A stretch of 64,000 nucleotides of DNA. Source: Pinus tabuliformis. Taxonomy: Eukaryota; Streptophyta; Pinopsida; Pinales; Pinaceae. The notes beneath the pieces are model-generated. The model was not told where the DNA came from. It worked only from the letters and a program-made list of their open reading frames with translations, and did not search any database. A program made the position numbers and the translations under genes. Below, one piece after another: positions 50,261 through 61,264 of the stretch; positions within the stretch are counted from its first letter, which is position 1, and each line of letters begins with the position of its first letter. The stretch is taken from assembly GCA_031772625.1 (NCBI GenBank), contig CM062814.1, forward strand, positions 366,641,750 through 366,705,749. Reading direction: 5' to 3'.

Positions 50261-52047
50261 CCGGTAAATAACCACCGTGAATGTAGCGACATCAGCCATT
50301 AAAGCCTTGGTCGTGTTTTCCCATCACCTCCACTTTTCCATTGGCCGATCATTCACCTCCATATGATTGTTTACCCATTTTGAGGAACAGCTGCGAAGAG
50401 TGATTTCACTAGCCATCCTTGTGACACTGCCGTGATTGGAAAATTCCAATCCGTACCTGGAATCAGCTGCTAACCTTTTTTATCACTCGTTCCTCAAAAG
50501 ACGAGTCTTCTTTAAGCTCTTTTCATCTGACTCGTAAAATATGAAAAGATTGCCGAGTTTTGGCCTTCCAGCTCGTTAAAGTGATCGGAAGTGCTATCCC
50601 TCCTCTAGATTTTAATCTTTTTGGACCTGAGGGATTATTGCACAAAAAGATCGAGCGTTTGTTTTGTTTGGCTCGCTAAAACTATCGAAAGCTCATCCCT
50701 TCTGTATTGTTTTATACTTTTTCGGACTTAAGGGATTAGATGACGAAAAAGGACTTTCGGAGTTAACTTTACGTACCTTTTCAGACTCTCTAAAAATGAA
50801 AAGGACCGAGTTATCTTTGTCGTTAGACTCGTTAAAAGCATTAAATAGCGACAAACTTGTCTTTAGATGAGAACGAGTTTCACTATCGCTAGGCTCGTTA
50901 AAACATAGCGATGGGCTTGCCCGAAGGGCAAGTTATAGAACAAGCATATGTTATCTTCCTCAAGCTTGACAAAAATAAAGAGGTACTGGTCAGCAATGAC
51001 TGGGGAAAAATTGGGAGAAACTCAAGAAAACTTTGATGGTAGCAAGTCGCTCTTGAACATGACACTTGTCCTCCGTACCACAGTCGGGTTGGGTTGTTTC
51101 ATTCACCGGTCACATCACCATGGTCTCGCCATACCATCCATATTTGGGGTAATGCTACCGATCCATCGCATAAGTGTCGCCAGATGTTCAAGAGAAGTCG
51201 TTCAGAGAAGTCACCTGTGTCCCATCCACTACCATACATTATACTCTTTCATGACCGCCACCCTAAATCATATGTCATCAGATCGTTTTCACCTCCATCA
51301 AAATCATTAGCTCCGTTCTGTGTCATCGATGTGGGATTCATTAAGGCCCTCCTTTGACAGATCGCTTCTTGTCGACATCAGCTCATTATCCAAGAAGTTG
51401 ATCTAGGAACAACCCCTTCAGTACTTTGAAGCTTGCATGCTTCAATGGCAAGTTTCTCACTTCCGGCGACAGGTATACATCAATGACCTTCGACCGAAAG
51501 ATTTTGCGTGGTGTTCGACGCCAAGTCCTTTATTCACACCACGTGAATTGTACTGCAGTACCTTGAGGGTCATTATCATTATCGGTGATTCCTCTCGCGC
51601 TTGTTAACGGTTTACCTCATTGACCGGTAATCAAGCGATGTCTTTCCATGTTCGACTTCAGAACATTTCTCACATGGATCTACTTGTACTTAGAGTGAAG
51701 ATCGAACGAGTTTGAAGACCCCGGATCTAGTTTCATCCATCCGGGCTGCGATATATATTTAGGAAAGATAAAGAAATTGACATGTACATCATTGCAGCAG
51801 ATAATCATCCTACACAAAGGATGATAATTTCATCAAAATTATCAGTCTACCATCAGACGATTGTCTGTTCTATGTATAGAAAAATGAATTTATAAAGATG
51901 AGCATGGGAATGCCCGCCTCAGCTAGATCATGAAAGCAGTATGAAAAATAATGTATTGTATTGTATCTTATTACAGGTCTCCTCCCAGCATTGGATGAAC
52001 TTCGGATCCTCCTAATAAAGCATTTCACCCGATAAACAGCCTCATAC

Positions 52048-52060
52048 TTTAGGGGGCAAC
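52048..52060 (+). promoter_or_regulatory. Polypurine-like tract of the exon-5 element
   Basis: TTTAGGGGGCAAC lies directly before the 3' LTR start TGTTATAG. Confidence 0.65.
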
Positions 52061-53101
52061 TGTTATAGAAATTTTTGTGCCTTACAGCTATAAGCATGAA
52101 ATGTCCATAATCTAAGGGATCCAAAGTCCCTAAAAATGTTGTTCCTACCCCTAGAGGAACAAGGCCAACAAACCACAGCAATTCACAGAAGTTCTCCACC
52201 AGAAACTGCTCAAAAACAAGTCAATTCAGGATCAATTCAGAGGCTCCACTAGCTGTCTGCGCTGAAATGCAGAGATTACACTGGCTAGGTGCACTGCAAC
52301 GCAGGTAGAAGCACTACCAGGGTGCGCTGAGCGGGAAGTGACAAATGGCAAGTTCATTCGACGAGGTGGAAAGACCCTGGAAGCTTCCAGAATCTTCTCC
52401 AATGACACTTGCCTCAATGAATTCGACTAGTGATGAGTAAGAGGCTCTTAGTCTCCAAGTGGAAGCAAGAACTGACAGAGGGAGAGGACACTAGTCAGAT
52501 CTCAAGCTGACTCATCCTCTCTCCAAACATCTATATATGGATCTCTCCTCAATGAGATCGAGGAGGCTGGAATTTTGTTATTGCAAAGAATTGCTGTTGG
52601 TTTGAGATTGGAATCATTGGGTGTTTAATGCTTTGAAGGGAGGTGAAGATAGTAATTTCATTTGCTGGGAAGGAGATGCTGGATTGGAGCCCTCTTGGTT
52701 GTATCTCCTCCTGAACCTTGTTATTCATCAATAAAGCTATCTTGGTTTCTCCTATATACTGATGTATCTTTGATGTATGATTGCATTAGTATGTTTAGTT
52801 TATTTCTAATCCTGAACTAGTTATGAATATGAATCTATGTCTTTGTGTAGTGTTCTCTTCTTGTGATCTTGCAGGAGCCTGTTGAAGCTGGGCGAGCGAG
52901 AAGGCAAGAAGCTGGGAACTCTCAAAGAGAAGAGAAACCGGATCGAGGGACAAACGGAAGACACCGGTTAGTCCATATATCCCTCTTCATTCTTAGTTCA
53001 TAAAGGAAGAATACTAGAATAGCTGTTTCTGTTTGTTGCTAAGGCACTGTCACACCTTAGGTGGATAGGATCGTCCTGCATAGGCATTTTTCCCCACAAC
53101 A
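52061..53101 (+). repeat. 3' LTR of the exon-5 element
   Basis: 1041 bp, about 98% identical to 45122-46163; followed by GCACT and the continuation of laccase exon 5. Confidence 0.95.
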
Positions 53102-53968
53102 GCACTGCGAAGCCTAAATTCCAAAGAGTTCCCAGTGGATGTTCCACATAACATAGATGATAGCCTCATCGCCACAGTTGGATTGGGATTACTTCCATGT
53201 GAAGCTGGAAACACCTGTCAAGGCCCCAATGGAACAAGGCTCAGTGTGAGCATGAACAACATGTCATTCGTATTGCCAAGTGTCGCCCTGCTCCAAGCTT
53301 ATTATTTCAGTATTAATGGCGTGTTTTTAAGGGATTTTCCATCAAAACCTCCCCTTAGATTCAACTATACAGGGGACAATATTCCAAAAGACTTTGGGCT
53401 CCTGAACTGGTGACAAAGGTGAGAGTTGTCACCTACAACTCAACAGTACAACTGGTGTATCAGACAACAAACATCTTAGTGGCAGAGAACCATCTGATGC
53501 ATCTCCATGGTTACGATTTTTACGTGGTGTGACAAGGTTTCGGGAACTATAACCCAATAACCGACCCGCTTAAGTTTAATCTGGTTGATCCTCCACAGCG
53601 CAACACCGTGATCACTCCAATGAGCTAGTGGGTTGCCATAAGATTCAAAGCTGACAATCCAGGTATATACATACATAAACTCATTTTCTCTTCAATTTGA
53701 TTATTATCCTGCCGATTTTATTCCCAAATTACAGCTTTCTCGATATTAAATGCATTAAATTATTTTCGTTCTTTGGACAGGAGTGTGGTTTCTGCACTGC
53801 CATTTAGATGACCATTTAGCGTGGGGATTGAATATGGTGTTCCTAGTGAAGAATGGTCACGGTCCTTTAGCAACATTGGAACCTCCCCTGCAGACCTTCC
53901 AAAGTGCTAGAAAGAGAAGGATCCTTCACAAATACAAGGATCTGGACACACTATGGGATCCTTATTGA
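53102..53968 (+). pseudogene. Laccase pseudogene, block 3 (end of exon 5 and last exon)
   Basis: Exon 5 resumes after the TSD with ALRSLNSKEFPVDVPHNID, then SMNNMSFVLPSVALLQAYYF, then a frame break at LLNW near 53412, where two extra bases restore TKVRVVTYNSTVQLV. It continues with NHLMHLHGYDFYVV (copper ligands HLHG), FGNYNP and [13 protein letters not shown]. Stops lie near 53529 (TGA) and 53627 (TAG). The exon ends at 53662 with gtatat. The last exon (53781-53968) is open and encodes [19 protein letters not shown], with the HCH...H...M type-1 copper motif intact. The C-terminus ([19 protein letters not shown]) departs from the usual short PxxLPxC ending of plant laccases. Confidence 0.92.
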
Positions 53969-54650
53969 TTTAAAATCTATGCCCATTAGTGGCATAGTTA
54001 AAATAAACCTCAAACATGAAGGCGAACTGGTTTTTATTTGTGGGATTGCTAACGGATCATGAATAGGCTAGGATTGTTTTTTATTCATGGGATATTGAAT
54101 TCACGTTAGTTTTTATTAAATTTCTATAAGCATGATATTTTTATTTTTTATTTTTTATTTTTTATCTGTAATAAAATTGGATTTTTATCTTTTATTTATA
54201 ATAAAATTGAATGGGAATTTTTGGAGATTTGTGAAATTCCACATATTCAGATTCAGTGTCATTATTGGATCAGATTCACTTTTATTATTAAAACAAATAA
54301 TTTATAAATAGATATAACAATTTTAGAAATGTTACACATTTACAATTCTTTTATAAATGTTATATATTCACAGTTGCATGTTTCTATAGACTTCAACAAA
54401 AACAAATAATTAAAAAAATAATTATTCACAATCATTACTACATCAAATTTATTATTAATATTAATACAATTATTTTATAAATTTCACTTCAACAATTATT
54501 TTATAAATATCACAGATTGACTCTTACAAGATATTTTCATAAGCTTGAACCCAAAAAAATAATTAAAATAAAATAAATTTATTCACCATAACAATCAAAC
54601 TAAAAATATTTTTTAACATAAATTTAAATTATTGAATTTAGGCTTCTGTG
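53969..54650. other. AT-rich DNA downstream of laccase, no gene seen
   Basis: It contains TTTTTATTT runs around 54140-54170, which could have served as polyadenylation context, and otherwise low-complexity A/T sequence. Confidence 0.5.
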
Positions 54651-54704
54651 ATCCATATCTATTTTGAGAAGAATCTTCAGCGAAAATCACATAGAGATAA
54701 TTTT

Positions 54705-54739
54705 GTCGCGTTTCGAACCGTGTGGTTCATCGCCAGGAC
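54705..54739 (-). ncRNA. Hammerhead-ribozyme-like motif (Penelope-type, degenerate)
   Basis: The minus strand reads CTGGCGAT, then a hairpin GAACC-ACAC-GGTTC, then GAAAC. This fits the hammerhead core CUGANGA / stem II / GAAA with one core change (A6 to G) and one extra T. Minimal hammerheads of this kind are known from the terminal repeats of Penelope-like elements. The Penelope-like ORF at 63220-64000 lies on the same strand upstream, once the intervening LINE is discounted. Stem III and the cleavage site are unclear, so activity is doubtful. Confidence 0.45.
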
Positions 54740-54752
54740 AAGTTGAATGAGA

Positions 54753-54850
54753 AGATCTTGCTATGCATTATAAATAGATCAGGCAGAATATCCAGGTAAC
54801 AAGATCTTGCTATGCATTATAAATAGATGGGGTAGAATATCCAGGTAACA
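54753..54850. repeat. 49-bp tandem duplication beside the hammerhead-like motif
   Basis: Two units (54753-54801, 54802-54850) share 'agatcttgctatgcattata' and 'aatatccaggtaacaa'. Each includes TATAAATA (TATTTATA on the minus strand). Confidence 0.85.
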
Positions 54851-55352
54851 ACTAGAATAATGACAGCTTGATTTGACTGGGAAACGGCTAGTGAGACCAA
54901 AATTTTTATTCAAATCAGTTAATTCGCTTATTAATTCTCTTATTAAAATAAACATAATTGACAATTTTATAAATATATATTAAAATAAGTGAGTTAATAT
55001 ACTATAATCATAAAATAATTGAGTAATTAAAAATAGATAATAGTTAACTATATTTTTTTAAATAAATATAAGTTAATTGTATTTTAAATAAAATATCAGT
55101 TAAAGGGAGATTTAAATCCTAAAAATAAATTAATTACCAATCAACGAGGTGATATAAATATTAGTTGGTTGTATAAGTTAGAAATAGAATATTCTATTCA
55201 ATCCTTCGTCGTTGGGGCAATTGGGCTAGGGTTCGACTGCTAGGGTTCTGACCACAATACAGACGGTGCAGTCTGCACAGATCAGGTTACCATCACGGGC
55301 CTGACCTCTAGCTCTGTTTCTACTAAGCAACTCAGGGTTCTATCGAAGGACA

Positions 55353-56945
55353 ATGGACTCACCCCAAGGGGGGGCGTCAACGCCCTCCCCCAAAGTAAAC
55401 TCCTCGCAGCAAGGACCTGAACGGACGATTCTGTTTGGCTCTGTTGATGAGGAAGTGATCAACAAGGAGAACCTGCAACAATACGGGCACAATGAGACAG
55501 GCAGTCAGGGAGACAAGCCTGGGGTCACGCACGGAAGGAAGGACAAACCAGAGGAAGTTTCGAAGGTCTCTTCCACTACATGCAAACCAATAGCCACCGA
55601 ACGGCCCAGAATAGAGCTGTCGGGACAGAAGATAGATGAATGAATCCAATACATGAGGGATCATGCCCTCATTGGGAAATTTATCGGGTTCTGGCCGTCA
55701 GAAAAAGCCCTATATGGGTGGATTGCAGCGAAATGGAAACCCAAAGGAGATGTGACTCTGCAGCTAGGACCGAAAGGCTTCTTCACTGCGATTTTCTTTT
55801 GCCTTGAGGACAAATACAGAATCCTGGGTGAAGGGCCTTACTTTTTCAACTCAGCTGGTCTGTATTTAAGGGAATGGATAGCAAGATTTAATCCGGACAA
55901 GGAAGACCTCACCTGGGCGCCAGTCTAGATAAGAATGTACTCTCTTCTAGATGAATACTGGGATGAAGACATTCTCAAAGACATTGGAAATGGATTAGGG
56001 GAATACATAAAAGCAGCAGAAGAAACAAAAATGCGTAGATACACTTCCTATGCTCGCATCTGCGTCTTTATGCGCCTGGACAAAGCCCTGCCAGAATTGG
56101 TAAGTCTCTCTCACCGTGACAATGAATGGATTCAACCCTTGGATTATGAACATGTCCCTTTTCGATGTCGAAAATGCCACGCTCTCGGGCATCTATTCAG
56201 GGACTGTCCCCTAAATGCCAAAGCTAATGCTCCTGAACCCTCTGATTCCTTGACCCAGGATGGCTTCACCAAAGCTCCTAGCCGCAAGAGAACGCACAAA
56301 AAACCCTCAACCGGGAAAAAGCCCCAGCAAGACAAAGCCCCCAGCCCTGCTATGAGGAATAGCTTTGAAATTCTAGCTCAGACCTCGGAAGAGCAAATCC
56401 AGTTCTCCAAGCCCAGCTCCGTTCCCCCTTCCTCCTCCTCCCAGCCTCCTTTCTCAGCCTCCCACTCTGATCATCAAACCCCTAAAGTTGCACTGGCGAA
56501 CCCCAAGGAAGGTCGAAAGGAACCGGCAGAAAAAGACAATGAAATGGACGTAGATGGAACTCCAGACCCCCTCCAAAGCTTAGATGTTTCCACTGAAGGA
56601 AACAGCCAGGTGCAACAGATGGATGAAGAACCAGAAAGTATAGATCTGAATGGACTAGACATTTTAGAACTAGAAGTAGCATGCAAAAAGAAGGCTTTCG
56701 ACAGTATCCCTGAGCTTCAGCTCAACAAACTGGAAGTGGTCATCTCAAGGGCTTACCAGCAGCAACAGCTGGGCATCCAGCCAGGAAGTCTATGGGATGG
56801 AGGCCTTCCCCCAAAAGACTCCAAAAAGAGGGGAAGAAAAACTGATCTCCAGCGAACAATAGCGGTAGGAAAAATCCTGGTGGACTCAGGCAGGTATGCT
56901 AAATTGACGAAGTACTATAAACCCTCTACAAACAGTGAATCATGA
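55353..56945 (+). pseudogene. LINE ORF1 (DUF4283 and CCHC zinc knuckle), two stops
   Basis: A 530-codon frame starting MDSPQGGASTPSPK. An N-terminal linker is followed by a DUF4283-type RNA-binding region: GKFIGFWPSEKALYGWIAAKW, FFTAIFFCLEDKYRIL, GPYFF, LYLREWIARFNP. Then come YSLLDEYWDEDILKDIGN and the knuckle CRKCHALGHLFRDC. The C-terminal third is Ser/Pro/Lys-rich. Stops are TGA at 55641 and TAG at 55926; the latter sits where plant L1 ORF1 proteins have Trp (PV-W-IR). There is no indel. ORF1 ends TCATGA, overlapping the ORF2 ATG. Confidence 0.9.
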
Positions 56946-59900
56946 AGCTCATATCATGGAACCTAAGGGGGCTCAACAGCCTAGGAAAACTTAGAATGCT
57001 AAAAAACATGATAAAAATGGAAAAGCCGCAACTATGCTTTCTCCAGGAAACCAAGTGTAACAGCTCTACACTAGGCAGTATTCTCTCTAAAGCATGGCCA
57101 GGTTGTCAATCGGTGGCAGTGGATGCATCTGGAGCATCAGGGGGGCTTGCCATTGCATGGAACACACAAGCACTTACACTCTCTGATTTCCACGCCTCTC
57201 ACCACCTCATCCAGGCTGCCTTCCACATTTTAGGCACCAATATTCATGGAAACCTCTCAAATGTCTATTTCCCACAGGAAGCAGGAAACAAAATAGCTCT
57301 TCTCAACACCATAGAAGCTCTGAATAACAATAGGAGGCATCCTCTTTGGATTATCGGAGGGGATTTCAACATGATCACTAAGTTGGAGGAAAAGATTGGG
57401 GGAAGAAATAGATTGGAACAGGAAAACACCCATTTCAAAGACTTCATCCAGAACACCTCTCTTATAGATTTACATTTCTGCAATGGCATTTTCACCTGGA
57501 GCAATCGAAGAGCAGGAAAGCATCAAATTGCTTCCAAATTGGATCGTTTCCTCATATCAGATAATTCGGTTCACTTAGGAGGAGACATCACAACTGCCAT
57601 TCTTCCCCACTCAGGCTCGGATCACTGGCCAATTGCCCTCCAATGGCAACGACCAGGCAACTCCATCAGAAGACCCTTTCGCTTCGAAGAGTTCTGGCTC
57701 ACTCATCCATCTTTCAAAGACTTTGTAAAAACAACCTGGACAACCTTCACTCCGCCTGAAGGCTCCAAGATGTTCCAGTTCCAACAGAAACTCAAATACT
57801 TAAAAAGCCATCTAAAGCGGTGGAACAGTGAGACCTTTGGAGACATCTTCAAGGCGCAACATCACTTAAATAAGGAAATGGCAGATCTCTAACAAAAAAT
57901 AAGCACAGAGGGTCACACTGAGGGAACCCTGGAGCAGGAGAAGCACATCCACAACCAGCTGGAGGAGAGGAGAAAGCAGGAGGAGATATACTGGAAGCAA
58001 AAGTCTAGGATCAGATGGCTGAAAGAGGGCGAGCGAAACACCAAATTCTTCCATCGAACCACGGTCCAACGAAGAATGCACAATAACATCCCTTTCATTC
58101 AAAAACAAGGAGGGGCAAAAGCAGAACAACATGAGGAAATTGAGGAGGAGTTCCTTCATCACTTCAAGCAAGTTCATCTAGAGCCCGATGCAGACAGGCG
58201 ACCGGCTATAGATAGAATTACACACAATGTGCCAAAGTTAATCACGGAGGAACATAATGAACTTCTCCTCCACCCTATCCTTACTCAGGAGGTGGACACG
58301 GCCATGTCACAGCTCAAGGATGGAAAAGCCCCTGGCCCGGATGGCTTCACCACAACTTTCTTTCACACTTTCTGGGAGCTGATAAAAGAGGAGGTATGGC
58401 AAGTTGTAGAGGAGTCGAGAGCTCTGCATTGGCTGCTTCCCTCACTCAATTCTACCTTCATTGCCCTTATACCAAAAGAGGCGGATTCAATCACCCCGGA
58501 CAAATTCAGGCCGATTGCTCTTTGCAACGTCATATACAAAGTCATCTCCAAAGTAATCGCCAACAGGTTAAAGCCCCTCTTGCCACTGCTCATCTCTCCG
58601 GAACAATCGGGATATGTGGAGGGGAGACAGATAATGGATGGCATTATCCTCTCGCATGAGATCATACACTCCCTCAAGCAGTCCAATCAGGCAGGTATGA
58701 TTCTAAAACTTGATCTTTCTAAAGCTTTTGATAAGCTCAGTTGGACCTACATACAACAAATGCTAATGGCCTTTGGATTCTGCCCCATGTGGATCCGATG
58801 GATCATGAGTCTCATTTCCTCCTCTTTCTTCTCCATTCTCGTGAACGGGATCCCTTCACGCCCCTTCAAACCATCCCGTGGAATCAGGCAAGGTGATCCC
58901 CTCTCCCCCTTCCTCTTTGTTTTAATGGCTGAAGGCTTAGGTCGTCACATTAAACAAGCCCTCCTCTCTCAGCGGCTAAAAGGTCTCTCCATCCACCGCT
59001 CCCCAGCCATATCCCATCAGCAGTTTGTTGATGACACCATGCTCTTTGGCTACCCTTCTGTCCAGGAAGCCTCCTGCTTTAAAGCCCTGCTCAATGACTT
59101 CTCTGAAGCCTCTGGAACCAACATCAATAGCTCCAAATCGCAGATCTTTTTCTTTCACACCCCTTCTGTCGTTAAGACAACTGTTGTTCGAATCTTGGGT
59201 TTCCCAATTGCATCTCTCCCCTCTCAATACCTTGGAGCCCCCCTTTCTGCGTCAGCCATCAAACACTCCTCCTGCCGTTCACTCATTGAGAAGCTCGAAT
59301 CCCATCTAAACCTCTGAACGCATAGAGCTCTGAACTCGGCCGGTCGTGTAGTGCTCATAAAGTCACTTCTTCAGGCAATGCCGCTATACTTATTCTCAAT
59401 CCTAGCGGCGCCAAAATGGGTTCTAAAAAGAATTAGGGCTCTTCAGCGAGGTTTCCTATGGGGAAACACGGAAACAAATCACAAATGGGCCCTGGTAAAA
59501 TGGACCACTATATGCACGCCCAAAGAAAAAGGGGGCATTGGTCTTAGAGACCCTGAGCATAGCAACACTATCATGAGCGCAAAAATCTGGTGGCAATGGC
59601 TCTCTAACCCAGAAAAACCTTGGGCCACAATCTGGACGGCCAAATACGCCAATCACAGACCACAGGAGGAGCTCATCAGGTTCACTCCCAATGACAAAGG
59701 CTCGCTAATTTGGAATGCGGCCAAACAACACTTCCAGCTGATACAACAACATAGTTTCTGGGAAGTAAGAAATGGCAAAACTTCATGATTCTGGACAGAT
59801 GCTTGGAACCAAATGCCCCAGCTCAGTAGTATTCTTAATCCACCGCCAAACTTCATTGGGGAGGAGCAGCAGCAAGATAAGATTCGGAATTATTGGACCT

Positions 59901-61264
59901 TGGAAACAGAGCAAGGCTTCAGGAAATGGAAACAGGGCAACCAGTTAATCACAATTGAAAATCACCAATTCGTTGAGGAGCTGGAAAGGGAGCTGCGTAA
60001 AAGAAGCATCAGACTTGACGAAGGCAGAGATATTCTACGATGGGGGAATCAGCCTAAGGGAGCCTTCACTACATCCGAGGCTTACAAAATCATAAGCAAT
60101 AAACATGTTCCCCCTGACCCAATTTGGAGAAAAATCTGGGGGTTAGGATCATGGCCCAAAGTCTCCTACTTCCTTTGGTTGGTGGGACATCAGAGAATCC
60201 TCACTTGGGATAAACTCAGGCGCAGAAATTTTCATGGCCCCTCCATCTGTTCTAATTGCAACTCCCATGAGGAAACTCTCCAACATCTCCTGGACTCCTG
60301 TCCCTTAGCAAATCAACTATGGGAAAAAGCTAGCTTCAGATGTCAAAGAAGATGCAGACAGGAGGGAGACATCACCAACTCTTTACGTCAGTGGCAACAT
60401 AATCCTTACAAGAGTGAAATTCTCAACCATTTATGGAACATAATCCCAGGGCTCCTCCTATGGAGCATATGGAAGGAAAGGAACAAGCGCATATTCAAAG
60501 ATCAGCGATCTTCGATAGATAGTATCTGGAGTACGTTTTGTGGGAATCTCAAAGAGACGCTGTTGCTCCGCTCATGGACTGAGAAGGACTTTCCGACTCT
60601 AGACAATGAGAAAGCCATTTTAGAAAACTGGAAAATGCATCTTCCTCAGGGACTTCACAATAACAGCCCTTCTAATGGTAGCAACCTTAAAAAAGTCTCC
60701 TGGACTGCCCCCCCAAAGCACACCTTCAAGCTTAACTTTGATGGGGCCTCAAAAGGAAATCCTCGAATTGCAGGCTATGGCGGAATTGTTCGGAATAACG
60801 AAGGCCTACCCCTACTGCTCTACTTTGGGAACATCGGGTGGGATACCAACAACTCGGCTGAGTTAGAGGGACTCTGGCAAGGACTCCTCCTCGCATGGAA
60901 ACACAATTTTCTTCCCCTGGAAGTGGAAGGAGACTCCCAGATTCTTATAAATATGGCCAAGCGTCTCCTAAATGGATCTCATGCAAGGAAAATAGCTACC
61001 AGTTGGAGGCTCGAAGCGAGACTGGAGGCCTTAGAGCAAGCACTCGACAGCAACAAGGCCATCATCTTTAATCATATAAAAAGGGAAGGCAACAAGGTCG
61101 CTGACCTCCTGGCCAATATAGGGGTGGAAAATGAGAATACTCTACTCACAGGGAAACTGGATATCATATCAAATTATGATCAAGCACAGGAATGCACTTG
61201 TCTGCTCCAAAGAGATGTGGCTCCCCCGGATGCGGGTGACAGCTTGGATGGGACGTGCATTTAA
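56942..61264 (+). pseudogene. LINE ORF2: endonuclease, reverse transcriptase, zinc-binding domain, RNase H
   Basis: A 1440-codon frame starting MKLISWNLRGLNSLGK. The APE-type endonuclease has FLQETKC, GGDFNMI and GSDHWPIALQW. After a TAA at 57890, the RT has KAPGPDGFTTTFFHTFWE, FRPIALCNVIYKVISKVIANR, GMILKLDLSKAFDKLSW, GIRQGDPLSPFLFVLMAEGL and QFVDDTMLFG. Stops follow at 59315 and 59786, both at likely Trp codons. The zf-RVT domain has KIWGLGSWPKVSYFLWLVGH and CSNCNSHEETLQHLLDSCP. A plant-type RNase H ends the protein: FDGASKGNPRIAGYGGIVRN, NNSAELEGL, VEGDSQILI and EGNKVADLLAN, with the acidic catalytic residues kept. The RT FVDD and endonuclease residues are intact, so only the stops prevent function. 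Confidence 0.95.

Larger units (their letters stand above)
49464..52060 (+). other. Non-coding 3' interior of the exon-5 element
   Basis: 2.6 kb without a recognised domain. It contains a 51-bp tandem repeat (50013-50260), scattered copies of a 'ctcgttaaaa' motif to about 50910, and an open frame at 50948-51310 that matches nothing I know. Confidence 0.6.
45122..53101 (+). mobile_element. Gag/protease-only LTR element inserted in laccase exon 5
   Basis: LTRs of 1042 and 1041 bp (45122-46163 and 52061-53101) differ at about 17 positions by eye (about 98% identical), so this is a recent insertion. The target duplication GCACT is perfect (45117-45121 and 53102-53106). The PBS at 46167-46184 reads TGGCGACTCCGCTGGGGA, which is not the Met site of the copia elements; I cannot assign the tRNA with confidence. 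A G-rich tract (tttagggggcaac) precedes the 3' LTR. The 5.9-kb interior has one gag/protease-like gene (47895-49463) and no reverse transcriptase or integrase. It is therefore non-autonomous and probably mobilised by a Ty3/gypsy partner. Confidence 0.92.

Noticed and set aside
50008..50292. Repetitive minus-strand ORF and a CRISPR-like look of the 51-bp repeats
   Set aside because: Units are directly adjacent with no unique spacers, and lie in a plant LTR element; a tandem repeat, not a CRISPR array or gene.
50948..51310. 120-codon ORF in the exon-5 element interior
   Set aside because: No domain, overlapping open frames in another phase (51094-51357), and no conservation evidence available; not called as a gene.
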